A stretch of DNA of 64,000 nucleotides from Pseudomonadota bacterium (GTDB taxonomy: Bacteria > Pseudomonadota > Alphaproteobacteria > Rhizobiales > Phreatobacteraceae), in contig JAIUOO010000002.1 in the NCBI GenBank assembly GCA_020161695.1, positions 310,001 through 374,000 on the forward strand. The letters are read 5' to 3'. The translations under genes were made by a program, and so were the position numbers. Positions within the stretch are counted from its first letter, which is position 1; the number at the start of each line of letters is the position of its first letter. Under the pieces are notes generated by a model. It was not told the origin of the DNA, made no database searches, and saw only the letters and a program-made list of their open reading frames with translations. Of this stretch, positions 45,772 through 54,667 are shown piece after piece.

Positions 45772-47982
45772 CTACCGGAACAGCCGCTCGAAGAAGCCGT
45801 TGCCCGCCGGCGGACGGACCACGTCGCCGGGGTTCTCGGTGCCCCCCGGCCGCTGGGCCGTGCGCTGCGGCGCCCGCTGCTGCTCGATGCGCGACATGGT
45901 CATCGGCTGGTCGAGGCCCTCGCCCGGCAGAATCCGTCCCGGCGCGTCGAAGGAGCGCCAGTTGCCGGGCAGGTCCACGACCTGCTGGCCGCGATGCGCC
46001 TCGGCCATGGCGCGGTTCCAGACCTCGACCGGCAGGCCGCCGCCGGTCAGCCGGCGCGTCGGCGTGCCGTCGTCATTGCCGAGCCAGACGCCGGCGACGA
46101 AGCGGCCGGTATAGCCGACGAACCAGGCATCGCGGAATTCCTGGCTGGTGCCAGTCTTGCCGGCGACGATCCAGCCCGGCAGGCGCACAGTGCGCGCGGT
46201 GCCGGAGACGGTCGTCTGGTTCATCATCGCGTTCATCATGGCGACGTGGCGCGGTTCAACGACCTGGCCGTTGTTCATGGGGCGGCGCTGGAACAGCACG
46301 CGGCCGTTGGTGGTGCGGATCTTCGTGATGAGGTGCGGGATGACGCCGATGCCACCATTGGCGAAGGGCGCGTAGGCGCCGACCAGTTCGAGGAGGTTCA
46401 CCTCCGACGTGCCGAGCGAGATGGAGGGGTTCGCCGCCAGAGCCGAGCCGACGCCGAGCTTCTGCGCCGTGCGCACGACCGAGCGCGGGCCGACCTCCTG
46501 GCCAAGGCGCACGGCCACGGTGTTGAGCGATGAGGCGAGCGCCGTCGTCAGCGAGACATCGCCGCGATAGTCGCGGGTGTAGTTCTCCGGCCGCCATCCC
46601 GCGATCTGCACCGGCGCGTCGGAGCGCATCGTGTCGGGCGTCAGGCCCCGCTCCAGCGCCGCCAGATAGACGAAGGGCTTGAAGGCCGAGCCCGGCTGGC
46701 GGCGCGCCGCCGTCGCGCGATTGAACTGGCTTTGCGAATAGTCGCGGCCGCCGACGAGGGCGCGCACCGCGCCGTCCGTGTCGAGCACGACCACTGCGCC
46801 CTGCGCGACGCCGTAGCGCTGGCCGCCGCGCGCCAGCGTCTCGACGAGAGCGGATTCGGCCGCCTGCTGCACCGGCCCGACGATGGTCGTCTCGACCACC
46901 AGGTCCGTCTCGACCTTGCCGACATAGTCGTCGATCAGGTCCATGACCCAGTCGGCGACGTAGTTGATGGAGCCGCCGGGCACGGCGCGGCTGGCGACGG
47001 CCGGATTGTCGCGCGCGGCGCGCGCCTGCGCCTCCGTGATGTAACCCTGCTCGGTCATGGCGGCGAGGACGAGCTTGGCGCGCTCCTGCGCCTCTTGCGG
47101 ATTGCGCGTCGGGGCAAGCCGCGAGGGCGCCTTGACGAGGCCGGCGATGACGGCGGATTCCTGCAGGGTGAGGGCGGTCGCGGGCTTGTCGTAATAGCGG
47201 CGGGCGGCCGCCTCGATGCCATAGGCGCCGGCGCCGAAATAGACGCGGTTCAGGTAGAGCTCGAGAATCTGGTCCTTGGAGTAGTTGTGCTCCAGCCAGA
47301 GCGCCAGCAGCGCCTCCTGCACCTTGCGGCCGAGCGTCCGGTCGGGCGTCAGGAACAGGTTCTTGGCAAGCTGCTGCGACAGGGTGGAGCCGCCCTGATG
47401 CATGCCCCTGCGGGTCAGGTTGGTAAAGACCGCGCGGCCGAGGCCGACCACGTCGAGGCCGAAATGCGAGTAGAAGCGCCGGTCCTCGATGGCGATCAGC
47501 GCCTGGGACACATGGCGCGGCAGGCTGCGGATCTGAATCGCCGCCCCGCCCGTATCGCCGCGATTGGCGAGCTCGGCGCCGTCGGCCGCGACGATGGCGA
47601 TGTTCGGCGGCCGGGGCGGCACCTGCAGCGAGTGGGTCGGCGGCAGATGCGCGGCATACCAGGCGATGACGCCGGCCACGATGATGCCGGCCCAGATCGA
47701 GGCGGTCAGGCCCCAGATGAACAGGGTGCCGAGAATGCCGCGCCGCTTCCTGCGGCGCGGGCGTTCGTCACGCTCCCGCTTCGATCCGCGGCGTCGCCCG
47801 GCCTTCGCCACCTCGACCTCCGGCTGCCGTTCCACCCTGCGCGGCTTCGGAGCGGCACGTTCCGGCTCGGCGATGCGCACGGAGGGCCGGTCATCGGGCC
47901 CTGCGCGCAGGTCCATGCCCCCGCGCGCCGTCCCGAAGCTCGGCTCGATCCTCTCGTTGCGCCCGCGGCGGCCCTTCGCCAT
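45772..47982 (-). CDS. class A penicillin-binding protein 1A family
   Basis: A bifunctional peptidoglycan synthase of 736 residues. A basic cytoplasmic leader (about 80 residues, very Arg-rich) precedes a membrane anchor at 84-109. The glycosyltransferase domain has the catalytic Glu166 in IEDRRFY. The transpeptidase domain has SAFK (Ser432, Lys435), SLN and KTGTS (609-613). The C-terminus ends in a Pro/Arg-rich tail. It is upstream of nothing in an operon and converges with the CFA-like gene; soxR lies 125 nt upstream on the same strand. Confidence 0.96.
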   Translation of the reverse strand: MAKGRRGRNERIEPSFGTARGGMDLRAGPDDRPSVRIAEPERAAPKPRRVERQPEVEVAKAGRRRGSKRERDERPRRRKRRGILGTLFIWGLTASIWAGIIVAGVIAWYAAHLPPTHSLQVPPRPPNIAIVAADGAELANRGDTGGAAIQIRSLPRHVSQALIAIEDRRFYSHFGLDVVGLGRAVFTNLTRRGMHQGGSTLSQQLAKNLFLTPDRTLGRKVQEALLALWLEHNYSKDQILELYLNRVYFGAGAYGIEAAARRYYDKPATALTLQESAVIAGLVKAPSRLAPTRNPQEAQERAKLVLAAMTEQGYITEAQARAARDNPAVASRAVPGGSINYVADWVMDLIDDYVGKVETDLVVETTIVGPVQQAAESALVETLARGGQRYGVAQGAVVVLDTDGAVRALVGGRDYSQSQFNRATAARRQPGSAFKPFVYLAALERGLTPDTMRSDAPVQIAGWRPENYTRDYRGDVSLTTALASSLNTVAVRLGQEVGPRSVVRTAQKLGVGSALAANPSISLGTSEVNLLELVGAYAPFANGGIGVIPHLITKIRTTNGRVLFQRRPMNNGQVVEPRHVAMMNAMMNQTTVSGTARTVRLPGWIVAGKTGTSQEFRDAWFVGYTGRFVAGVWLGNDDGTPTRRLTGGGLPVEVWNRAMAEAHRGQQVVDLPGNWRSFDAPGRILPGEGLDQPMTMSRIEQQRAPQRTAQRPGGTENPGDVVRPPAGNGFFERLFR

Positions 47983-48107
47983 CCGTCCCGTCAGCCCCTT
48001 TGCACCCTATTTCCGCTGTCTCCGGGGTAATCCCGGCGCAATGAAGGGGGGGTTAAGGCAATTCTGCGGGATGGCGTTCATTTCCAGTCAGGGTTAACGG
48101 CGGCCGA

Positions 48108-48599
48108 TCATGCCCGGCCGGAGCCGTCGTCCGGCTGCGGGTCGAGGATGCGCGCGCCGGCGCCACCGGCTCCCAGCGCATCGAACGGGTTGCGCAGCGG
48201 ACAGTCACGAATCGACAGGCAGCCGCAGCCGATGCAGGTCGCCATCTGGTCGCGCAGGCGCGCGAGGCGGGCGATCCGGTCGTCGAGGTCATCCTTCCAA
48301 CGGGCGGCGAGCCGCGCCCAGTCCTGCGCATTCGGCGTCCGGGAGGCGGGAAGCGACCCGAGGGCAGCGGCGATCTCCTTCAGCGGAATGCCGGCGCGCT
48401 GGGCGACGCGGATGACGGCGATGCGCCTGAGCACGTCGCGGCCGTAACGGCGGTGGTTGCTGGCGGTGCGATGGCCCGCGATCAGCCCCTCGGCTTCGTA
48501 GAAGTGCAGCGTCGAGACCGCGACGCCGCTGCGCGCCGCGACGGCACCGACCGACAGTTCCCGCGGCAGTCCCTTCGACCCTGGAGATGGTCCGCGCAT
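48108..48599 (-). CDS. soxR: redox-sensitive transcriptional activator SoxR
   Basis: A MerR-family [2Fe-2S] sensor of 163 residues that activates target promoters when oxidised by redox-cycling compounds. The winged helix (LSVGAVAARSGVAVSTLHFYE) is at the N-terminus and the cluster ligands Cys122, Cys125, Cys127 and Cys133 form the canonical CIGCGC-x5-C. The start at 48599 was chosen over an in-frame ATG at 48617 because the operator would otherwise be inside the gene. A SoxR operator lies 10 nt upstream in the divergent region with the ABM monooxygenase gene. Confidence 0.95.
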   Translation of the reverse strand: MRGPSPGSKGLPRELSVGAVAARSGVAVSTLHFYEAEGLIAGHRTASNHRRYGRDVLRRIAVIRVAQRAGIPLKEIAAALGSLPASRTPNAQDWARLAARWKDDLDDRIARLARLRDQMATCIGCGCLSIRDCPLRNPFDALGAGGAGARILDPQPDDGSGRA

Positions 48600-48604
48600 G
48601 GCCC

Positions 48605-48635
48605 TTGACCTCAACATTACCTGAGGTTCTAGCCT
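48605..48635 (+). promoter_or_regulatory. SoxR operator in a long-spacer promoter
   Basis: CCTCAACATTACCTGAGG (48609-48626) matches E. coli SoxR box CCTCAAGTTAACTTGAGG at 14 of 18 positions and keeps both CCTCA/TGAGG arms. It lies between TTGACC (48605-48610) and TAGCCT (48630-48635), which are 19 nt apart, the over-long spacing expected for MerR-family activated promoters. The promoter points rightward to the monooxygenase gene. Confidence 0.85.
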
Positions 48636-48698
48636 CGCGCACGCTTCGACGCAATCGAGACGCGGCAGGAACGCCGTGCAGACATTCTGGAGAGACCG

Positions 48699-49046
48699 AT
48701 GACCGCCATTCCGGCCGACGAGCCGCGCTACTACAGGGTCGACAAGTTCGCGGTGCCGGCCCGCTCCCGCCGCGAGTTCGTGGAGCGCATCCGGGTCACC
48801 CACGACCTGCTCAAGACCATGCCGGGCTTCATCGGCGACATGGTCCTGGAACACGCCTCGGGACCCGGCGAGTTCAATTTCGTGACCATCGTGGAATGGC
48901 GGAACCAGGGGGCGATCCAGCGGGCGCGACAGGCGGTGGGCACCGCGCAGCGGGCGGCGGGCTTCGACCCGTACGAGATGTTCGAGCGGCTGAATATCAA
49001 GGCCGACATTGCGACCTATACCGCGCTGGCGCCGGAGTTCGCCTGA
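48699..49046 (+). CDS. antibiotic-biosynthesis-monooxygenase (ABM) domain protein
   Basis: A 115-residue protein with a single ABM-type ferredoxin-like domain: PARSRREFVERIRVTHDLLKTMPGF is the characteristic first half and IVEWRNQGAIQRARQAV the second. Members are small cofactor-free quinone-forming or heme-handling monooxygenases. GGAGAG is just before the ATG. It is divergent from soxR with a SoxR operator in its promoter, so it is predicted to be a SoxR target that acts on a redox-active quinone or phenazine-like compound. Confidence 0.88.
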   Translation: MTAIPADEPRYYRVDKFAVPARSRREFVERIRVTHDLLKTMPGFIGDMVLEHASGPGEFNFVTIVEWRNQGAIQRARQAVGTAQRAAGFDPYEMFERLNIKADIATYTALAPEFA

Positions 49047-49067
49047 TGAGGATCGCGGCGGAGGCGG

Positions 49068-51878
49068 TCAGCGCGCCTCCTCCTCCAGCACCTGCATCAG
49101 CACCTTGCGGATCGCCGCCTGCCGCTGCGCCGTCTGGATTTTCGCACCCATCAGGTCGGTGACGTAGAACACGTCCACCGCCCTCTCGCCGAAGGTCGCG
49201 ACATAGGCCGAGGCGATGTTGAGGCTGTGGCGGGAGAGCGCCGCCGTCAGGTCGTGGAGAAGGCCCGGCCGGTCGAGGCCGGACACTTCGATGACCGTGT
49301 AGCGGGTCGACCAGGTGTTGTTGATCGCAACCTCCGGCGCGATGCGGAAGGTGCGCGAGCGCTGGCGGTTGGACGATTTCTTGGCGACCGCAGCCACGGC
49401 CTCGCCGACCTTCATCTCGCCGCGCAGCGCCTTCTCGATGCCCTCCGCGATACGTCGGGCGCGGCGCTCCTCGTCCTCGTCGCGGTCGAAGCCACGGGTG
49501 ATCGAGATGGTGTCGACAGCGAGGCCGTCGGTCGTCGTGTAGATCTGTGCGCCGATGATGTTCGCGCCCGCGGCCGCGCACGCGCCCGCGATGATCGACA
49601 GGAGCCTTGGATGGTCCGGCGCGAGCACGGTGAGGTGCGTCACGCCCTGGCCGTTGAGCAGGTCGACGCGCGTCGCGAGCGACTTGCCTGCCGCCTCGGT
49701 CTCGAGCAGGAAGCGCGCGTGCTCGATCTTGGTGGCGAGATCCACCTTCAGCCAGTAGGCGGCATAGTGGCGGCCGATATAGGCCTCCAGCGCGTCGCCG
49801 GTCAGGGTCGCGAGCTTGCCGGGCGCGGCGCGGCGGAACTCCTCCTGCGCCATCTCCACACGGCGCGAGCGGTTCACCTCGGAGAAGCCGCCGGTCACCA
49901 CCGGCTCCGTCTCGTAATAGAGGGTCTTGAGCAACTGGCTCTTCCAGCCGTTCCAGACGCCTGGCCCGACCGCCATGATGTCGGCCGAGGTCAGGATCAG
50001 CAGCAGCTTCATCCGCTCCAGCGACTGCACGACCCCGGCGAACATCTCGATGGTCTTGCGTTCGCCGAGATCGCGCGACTGCGCGATGGTCGACATGACG
50101 AGATGCTGCTCGACCAGCCAGGAGACCAGTTCGGTCTCGGCGGCATTGAGGCCGAAGCGCGGGCACAGGCGGCGCGCCACCTTGGCGCCGGCCACGGAAT
50201 GGTCCTCCGGCCGGCCCTTGGCGATATCGTGCAGGAACAGCGCGACGTAGAGCAGGTCGCGGTTGCGCGGCTGGATCGTCTTCACGAGGTCGGCGGCAAG
50301 GCCGAGATTGGGGTCGCCGCCCCGCTCGATCTGCTGGAGCATGCCGATGCAGCGCAGGAGGTGCTCGTCCACCGTGTAGTGGTGGTACATGTTGAACTGC
50401 ATCATCGCGACGACGCGGCCGAAATCCGGCACGAAACGGCCGAGCAGGCCGGCTTCGTTCATGCGCCTGAGCACGATTTCCGGCGTATTGGCAGAGGTCA
50501 GGATCGAGACGAACAACTGGTTCGCCGTTGCGTCGTGGCGAAGGGAATCGTCGACCAGCTTCAGCGACTTGGTCAGCAGCCGCATGGCATCGGGATGGAA
50601 GGCGAGGTTGTAGCGGTCGGCCAGCCAGAACATGCGGATCATGTTGACGGGATCGCGCGCGAAGGCACCCTCGTCCGCGACCGTGATCCGGTCATGGTCG
50701 ATCTGGAAGTCCGTGCTTTCCTTGAAGCCGCGCCGTGATTTCGGACGCAATTTCGCGATGAAGCGGTCGAGCACGGGCGCCGGCTTCTCGTGCCGCTCCT
50801 CCAGCTCCGCGCAGAGAATGGCGGTGAGGTCGCCGACATCCTTGGCGATCAGGAAGTAGTGCTTCATGAAGCGTTCGACATCGACCAGGCCGTTGTGGTC
50901 GCGATAGCCGAGGCGGGGCGCCAGTTCGCGCTGAAGATCGAAGGACAGGCGCTCCTCGGGCCGCCCTGTCAGGAAGTGCAGGTGGCAGCGCACGGTCCAC
51001 AGGAACTTCTCGCAGCGGCGGAACATCTGCGCCTCGCGCCGCGTGAACACGCCCTTCTTCGCCAGTTCCTCGTCGGTCTTCACCCGGTAGGCGTAGCGCG
51101 CGATCCAGAACAGCGTGTGAAGGTCGCGCAAGCCGCCCTTGCCGTCCTTGACGTTCGGCTCGACGAGATAGCGCGACTGGCCGGTCTTGCGGTGGCGCTC
51201 GTCGCGCTCGGCAAGCTTGGCCGCGACGAACTCGGGCACGGTGCCCTTCACCACCTCGGCATCGAAGCGCTGCTCCAGTTCCTCGAAGAGCTGGCGGTCG
51301 CCGAGCACGTAGCGGGATTCCAGAAGGGCGGTGCGGATGGTGAAGTCGGCGCGCGCCTGGCGGATGCACTCGTCCACCGAGCGCGTGGCGTGGCCGACCT
51401 TCAGCCCCATGTCCCAGAGGCAGTAGAGCATGGCCTCGGCGACGCTCTCACCCCATGCGGTCTGCTTGTAGGGGAGCAGGAACAGGAGATCGATGTCGGA
51501 GCCCGGCGCCAGCATGCCGCGCCCGTAGCCGCCGGTCGCGACCACGGTCATGCGCTCTCCGGAGGAGGGATTGTCCGAGGCGTAGAGCTCCCTGCAGATC
51601 CAGACGAACAGCGCGCGGATCACCTCGTCCTGAAAGTCCGAGAGCGCCTCGGCGCAGGCGCGCCCGTCGGCCGTCTCGATCAGCCGGGCCTCGGCCTTGC
51701 CGCGCGCCTCGGCCAGTTCCTTCTTCAGCGCCTGCACGACGGCGCCGCGCGCGGCCTGCGTGTCGCCCGCCTTCACCTTGATGCCGGCGAGCAGCTTGCC
51801 GAGGTCGGCGGGATCGGTGAGCGGCGCGCGGCCGGCTGCGCGGCCATGGGCTCGGGCTTCGGTTACGGTCGAATCCAT
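49068..51878 (-). CDS. glnD: bifunctional PII uridylyltransferase/uridylyl-removing enzyme
   Basis: GlnD senses glutamine and (de)uridylylates PII proteins to set nitrogen assimilation. The 936-residue protein has the nucleotidyltransferase motif TGGYGRG (115-121) followed by GSDIDLLFL (Asp128, Asp130). An HD hydrolase domain follows (FLHDIAKGRPEDHS), then two ACT domains at the C-terminus (the last ends in AALSRHSLNIASAYVATFGE). The start at 51878 (MDSTVTEA) is chosen over an earlier one inside the intergenic region. The gene is divergent from the glycerate kinase gene. Confidence 0.97.
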   Translation of the reverse strand: MDSTVTEARAHGRAAGRAPLTDPADLGKLLAGIKVKAGDTQAARGAVVQALKKELAEARGKAEARLIETADGRACAEALSDFQDEVIRALFVWICRELYASDNPSSGERMTVVATGGYGRGMLAPGSDIDLLFLLPYKQTAWGESVAEAMLYCLWDMGLKVGHATRSVDECIRQARADFTIRTALLESRYVLGDRQLFEELEQRFDAEVVKGTVPEFVAAKLAERDERHRKTGQSRYLVEPNVKDGKGGLRDLHTLFWIARYAYRVKTDEELAKKGVFTRREAQMFRRCEKFLWTVRCHLHFLTGRPEERLSFDLQRELAPRLGYRDHNGLVDVERFMKHYFLIAKDVGDLTAILCAELEERHEKPAPVLDRFIAKLRPKSRRGFKESTDFQIDHDRITVADEGAFARDPVNMIRMFWLADRYNLAFHPDAMRLLTKSLKLVDDSLRHDATANQLFVSILTSANTPEIVLRRMNEAGLLGRFVPDFGRVVAMMQFNMYHHYTVDEHLLRCIGMLQQIERGGDPNLGLAADLVKTIQPRNRDLLYVALFLHDIAKGRPEDHSVAGAKVARRLCPRFGLNAAETELVSWLVEQHLVMSTIAQSRDLGERKTIEMFAGVVQSLERMKLLLILTSADIMAVGPGVWNGWKSQLLKTLYYETEPVVTGGFSEVNRSRRVEMAQEEFRRAAPGKLATLTGDALEAYIGRHYAAYWLKVDLATKIEHARFLLETEAAGKSLATRVDLLNGQGVTHLTVLAPDHPRLLSIIAGACAAAGANIIGAQIYTTTDGLAVDTISITRGFDRDEDEERRARRIAEGIEKALRGEMKVGEAVAAVAKKSSNRQRSRTFRIAPEVAINNTWSTRYTVIEVSGLDRPGLLHDLTAALSRHSLNIASAYVATFGERAVDVFYVTDLMGAKIQTAQRQAAIRKVLMQVLEEEAR

Positions 51879-52003
51879 CGGGCTCGTCGTTCGGCGTGAT
51901 CGGTGGCCGCGGACCATACGCGCAACGCCGGGCGGATGCGAGATGCCGAGAGCGGGCATGACGCGCGCGCCGCCGGCCTGTAAGCAGGGATCCGGAGCCT
52001 GCC

Positions 52004-53296
52004 ATGACGTACCAGACCGACCCGCGCGCCTTCCTGATCTCGCTCGGCCATGCCGCGATCAAGGCCGCCCTGCCCGACCGGATCGCCGAGCATCTGCCGG
52101 CGGTTCCGGAGGGCCGAACGGTGGTGATCGGCGCTGGCAAGGCGGCGGCCAGCATGGCGGCAGCCTTGGAGAAGCTCTGGCCGGCACCCCTCGAAGGCAC
52201 GGTCGTCACCCGCTACGGCCATGCCGTGCCGACCTCGCGCATCGAGGTGCTGGAAGCATCGCACCCCGTGCCGGACGCGGCCGGCCTCGCCGCTAGCCGG
52301 CGCATCCTGGCGCGGCTGGAGGGCCTCACGGACAAGGATCTCGTGGTGGCGCTGATCTCCGGCGGCGGCTCGGCCTTGCTTGCCCTGCCCGCCGGTGACC
52401 TGACACTCGACGACCTCAAGGCGGTCAATTCGGCGCTGCTCGCATCCGGCGCCGATATCGGCCAGATGAACTGCGTCAGGAAGCACGTCTCCGCCATTGC
52501 GGGTGGACGCCTCGCGGCGACGGCCCATCCCGCCGGGGTCGTCACCATCGCCATTTCGGACGTGCCGGGCGATGACCCCGCCGTTATCGCCTCCGGCCCG
52601 ACCGTTCCCGACCCGACCACGCGCGAGGACGCGCTCGCCATCGTCGCGCGCTACCGCATGCAGCTGCCCGAGGCGGTCATGCGCCATCTCGAAAGCCCTG
52701 CCTGCGAAAGCCCGAAGCCCGACCACCCCGCCTTCGCCGGCGGCGTCGACGTCAGATTGATCGCCCGCCCCGTCGAGAGCCTGCGGGCCGCCGCCGCCAT
52801 TGCCGAGAAGGCCGGCCTGCCGACCCTCGTGCTCGGCGACACGATCGAGGGCGAGGCGCGCGACGTGGCTCAGGTTCACGCGGCCCTCGCCCGCAGCGTG
52901 CTGGATCACGGCCTGCCGGCCCGTCCGCCCCTGCTGATCCTCTCCGGCGGCGAGACGACGGTGACCCTGCCGAAGGGCGGCGCCTATGGACGCGGCGGCC
53001 GCAACTCGGAATTCGCCCTCGCCTTCGGCGCAGCCATCCAGGGCTTCCCACGGGAGATGCGTGCGCGCATCCACGCGCTGGCCATCGATACGGACGGGAT
53101 CGACGGCATCGAATCCAATGCCGGCGCCATCGTCACTCCCGACATGTTCGCTGCGGCCGAGAGGCAGGCGCTGTCGCCGCGTGCCTTCCTCGACCGCCAC
53201 GACGGCTTCGGCTTCTTCGCGGCGGTCGACGGACTGGTGGTCACCGGGCCGACCCATACCAACGTCAACGATTTCCGCGCGATCCTGATTGCATAG
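52004..53296 (+). CDS. glycerate 2-kinase (DUF4147 + MOFRL)
   Basis: A 430-residue kinase of the GckA/TtuD type, which makes 2-phosphoglycerate from D-glycerate. An N-terminal DUF4147 domain (VVIGAGKAAASMAAALE) and C-terminal MOFRL domain with GGRNSEFALAFG and IDTDGIDG are present. The old name TtuD comes from tartrate-utilisation clusters. The nearby TtuC-like genes at 58.6-61.5 kb support a role in glycerate disposal from tartrate or related acids. It is divergent from glnD. Confidence 0.92.
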   Translation: MTYQTDPRAFLISLGHAAIKAALPDRIAEHLPAVPEGRTVVIGAGKAAASMAAALEKLWPAPLEGTVVTRYGHAVPTSRIEVLEASHPVPDAAGLAASRRILARLEGLTDKDLVVALISGGGSALLALPAGDLTLDDLKAVNSALLASGADIGQMNCVRKHVSAIAGGRLAATAHPAGVVTIAISDVPGDDPAVIASGPTVPDPTTREDALAIVARYRMQLPEAVMRHLESPACESPKPDHPAFAGGVDVRLIARPVESLRAAAAIAEKAGLPTLVLGDTIEGEARDVAQVHAALARSVLDHGLPARPPLLILSGGETTVTLPKGGAYGRGGRNSEFALAFGAAIQGFPREMRARIHALAIDTDGIDGIESNAGAIVTPDMFAAAERQALSPRAFLDRHDGFGFFAAVDGLVVTGPTHTNVNDFRAILIA

Positions 53297-53388
53297 GGAT
53301 TGCAAACGATTGACTCCGGCGACCGGCGCCGCCATCCATGACGCGGCGACGGCTGCGCGAAACCCGCGCCAGATCAAGCGGACAAGGC

Positions 53389-54429
53389 ATGGATCGACGA
53401 TCGCGGATTTTCCCCGCCCTGTTCCTCGCCCTGGCCACGCTGCTCGCACCAGCCGCTGCCGAGGCGCAGCAGCGTACCCGTCTCGTCATCTACACGGCCT
53501 CGGAGGTCGATCAGCTTTCCGCACTGAAGGCGGCGATCGAGGCCGACCACCCGGATGTCGAGGTGGTGTGGGTGCGGGATTCGACGGGTGTGATCACCGC
53601 ACGCCTCATCGCCGAGCGCGACACGCCACGCGCCGACATGATCTTCGGCATCGTGACGTCGAGCCTGCTGCTGCTCGAACGGATGAATGTGCTGGAGCCC
53701 TACACGCCGAAGGGCGTCGACCAGCTGAAGCCACAGTTCCGCGACCCCAACGATCCCTATAGCTGGACCGGCCTCGACGCCTTCGTCGTCGCCGTCTGCT
53801 TCAACACGAACGAAGCGCGGCGCCTCTCTATCGCGCGACCCGAGCGGTGGCAGGATCTGGCGGGGCCGCAATTCCAGAACCGGATCGTCATGCCGCATCC
53901 GGCTTCGTCCGGCACGGGCTTCCTGCTGGTGTCCAACTGGATCCAGGTCATGGGCGAGGATGCCGCCTGGCAGTTCATGGAAAAACTGCACCGCAACGTG
54001 GCGCTCTACACCCATTCCGGCAGCGCGCCCTGCGTGCAGGCGGCGCGCGGCGAGCGGCTCGTCGGCCTCAGCTTCGACATGCGCGGCGCGCGCGAGAAGG
54101 CGCTCGGCGCCCCTGTCGACGTCATCATCCCCGAAGAGGGTGTCGGCTGGGAAATGGGCGGCATGGCCATCGTTCGCGGCCGGCCGGCCGCGCAGACCGA
54201 CGCCGCCCGGCGGATCTCGGACTGGGCGATCGGCCCCAAGGCCAACGAGCTGTTCGCGCGGTTCTACGGCATCGTCGCCCGGCAGGGCTTCGGCTCGCCG
54301 CCGCATTATCCGCGCGAGGCGGAAAGCCGCATGACCCCGAGCAATTCCGAATGGATGGCGGAGAACCGCGACCGCGTCCTAGCGGAATGGACCCGCCGTT
54401 TCGACAATCCCTCGACCAATCGGAACTAA
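53389..54429 (+). CDS. periplasmic solute-binding protein (iron/aminoethylphosphonate type)
   Basis: A 346-residue ABC-type binding protein of the Fe3+/2-aminoethylphosphonate family. A signal peptide (MDRRSRIFPALFLALATLL, cleavage near AEA-QQ) precedes RLVIYTASEVDQ, typical of this group. The start at 53389 is preferred over an in-frame ATG at 53338 because it sits right before the signal peptide. No permease or ATPase gene is adjacent. The ligand is unknown. Confidence 0.86.
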   Translation: MDRRSRIFPALFLALATLLAPAAAEAQQRTRLVIYTASEVDQLSALKAAIEADHPDVEVVWVRDSTGVITARLIAERDTPRADMIFGIVTSSLLLLERMNVLEPYTPKGVDQLKPQFRDPNDPYSWTGLDAFVVAVCFNTNEARRLSIARPERWQDLAGPQFQNRIVMPHPASSGTGFLLVSNWIQVMGEDAAWQFMEKLHRNVALYTHSGSAPCVQAARGERLVGLSFDMRGAREKALGAPVDVIIPEEGVGWEMGGMAIVRGRPAAQTDAARRISDWAIGPKANELFARFYGIVARQGFGSPPHYPREAESRMTPSNSEWMAENRDRVLAEWTRRFDNPSTNRN

Positions 54430-54454
54430 GGGCTGGCTGAAACCCCAACCCGAC

Positions 54455-54551
54455 CGTCGTGGCCGGGCTTGTCCCGGCCATCCACGACTTGAACACCCAA
54501 CGAAAGAAAGAAATTCGTGGATACCCGGCACAAGGCCGGGCATGGCGCGGC
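54455..54551. repeat. second Hyphomicrobiales-type palindromic repeat
   Basis: A GTGGCCGGGCTTGTCCCGG unit followed by CATCCACGA (54459-54487) is repeated in inverted, imperfect form as TTCGTGGATACCCGG CACAAGGCCGGGCATGG (54514-54546). I recognise this as another dispersed intergenic repeat common in Rhizobiales; that is from memory of such genomes. It lies in the 238-nt gap between convergent genes. Confidence 0.75.
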
Positions 54552-54604
54552 GAGACCGGAGACTGTTCAAGAAAGTCTCTTGGACGCCGAGCTCCAGCGA
54601 AACG

Positions 54605-54629
54605 AAAAGGGCCGCCTCGCGGCGGCCCT
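54605..54629 (-). terminator. leftward terminator of the orphan TctC gene
   Basis: AGGGCCGCC (54608-54616) pairs exactly with GGCGGCCCT (54621-54629). On the minus strand a CCTTTTCG run follows the stem, making a rho-independent terminator 39 nt past the stop of the leftward binding-protein gene. Confidence 0.85.
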
Positions 54630-54667
54630 CCATTCGGTTTTCGGTTGCGCGAGAGAGGCGCCGCCGA

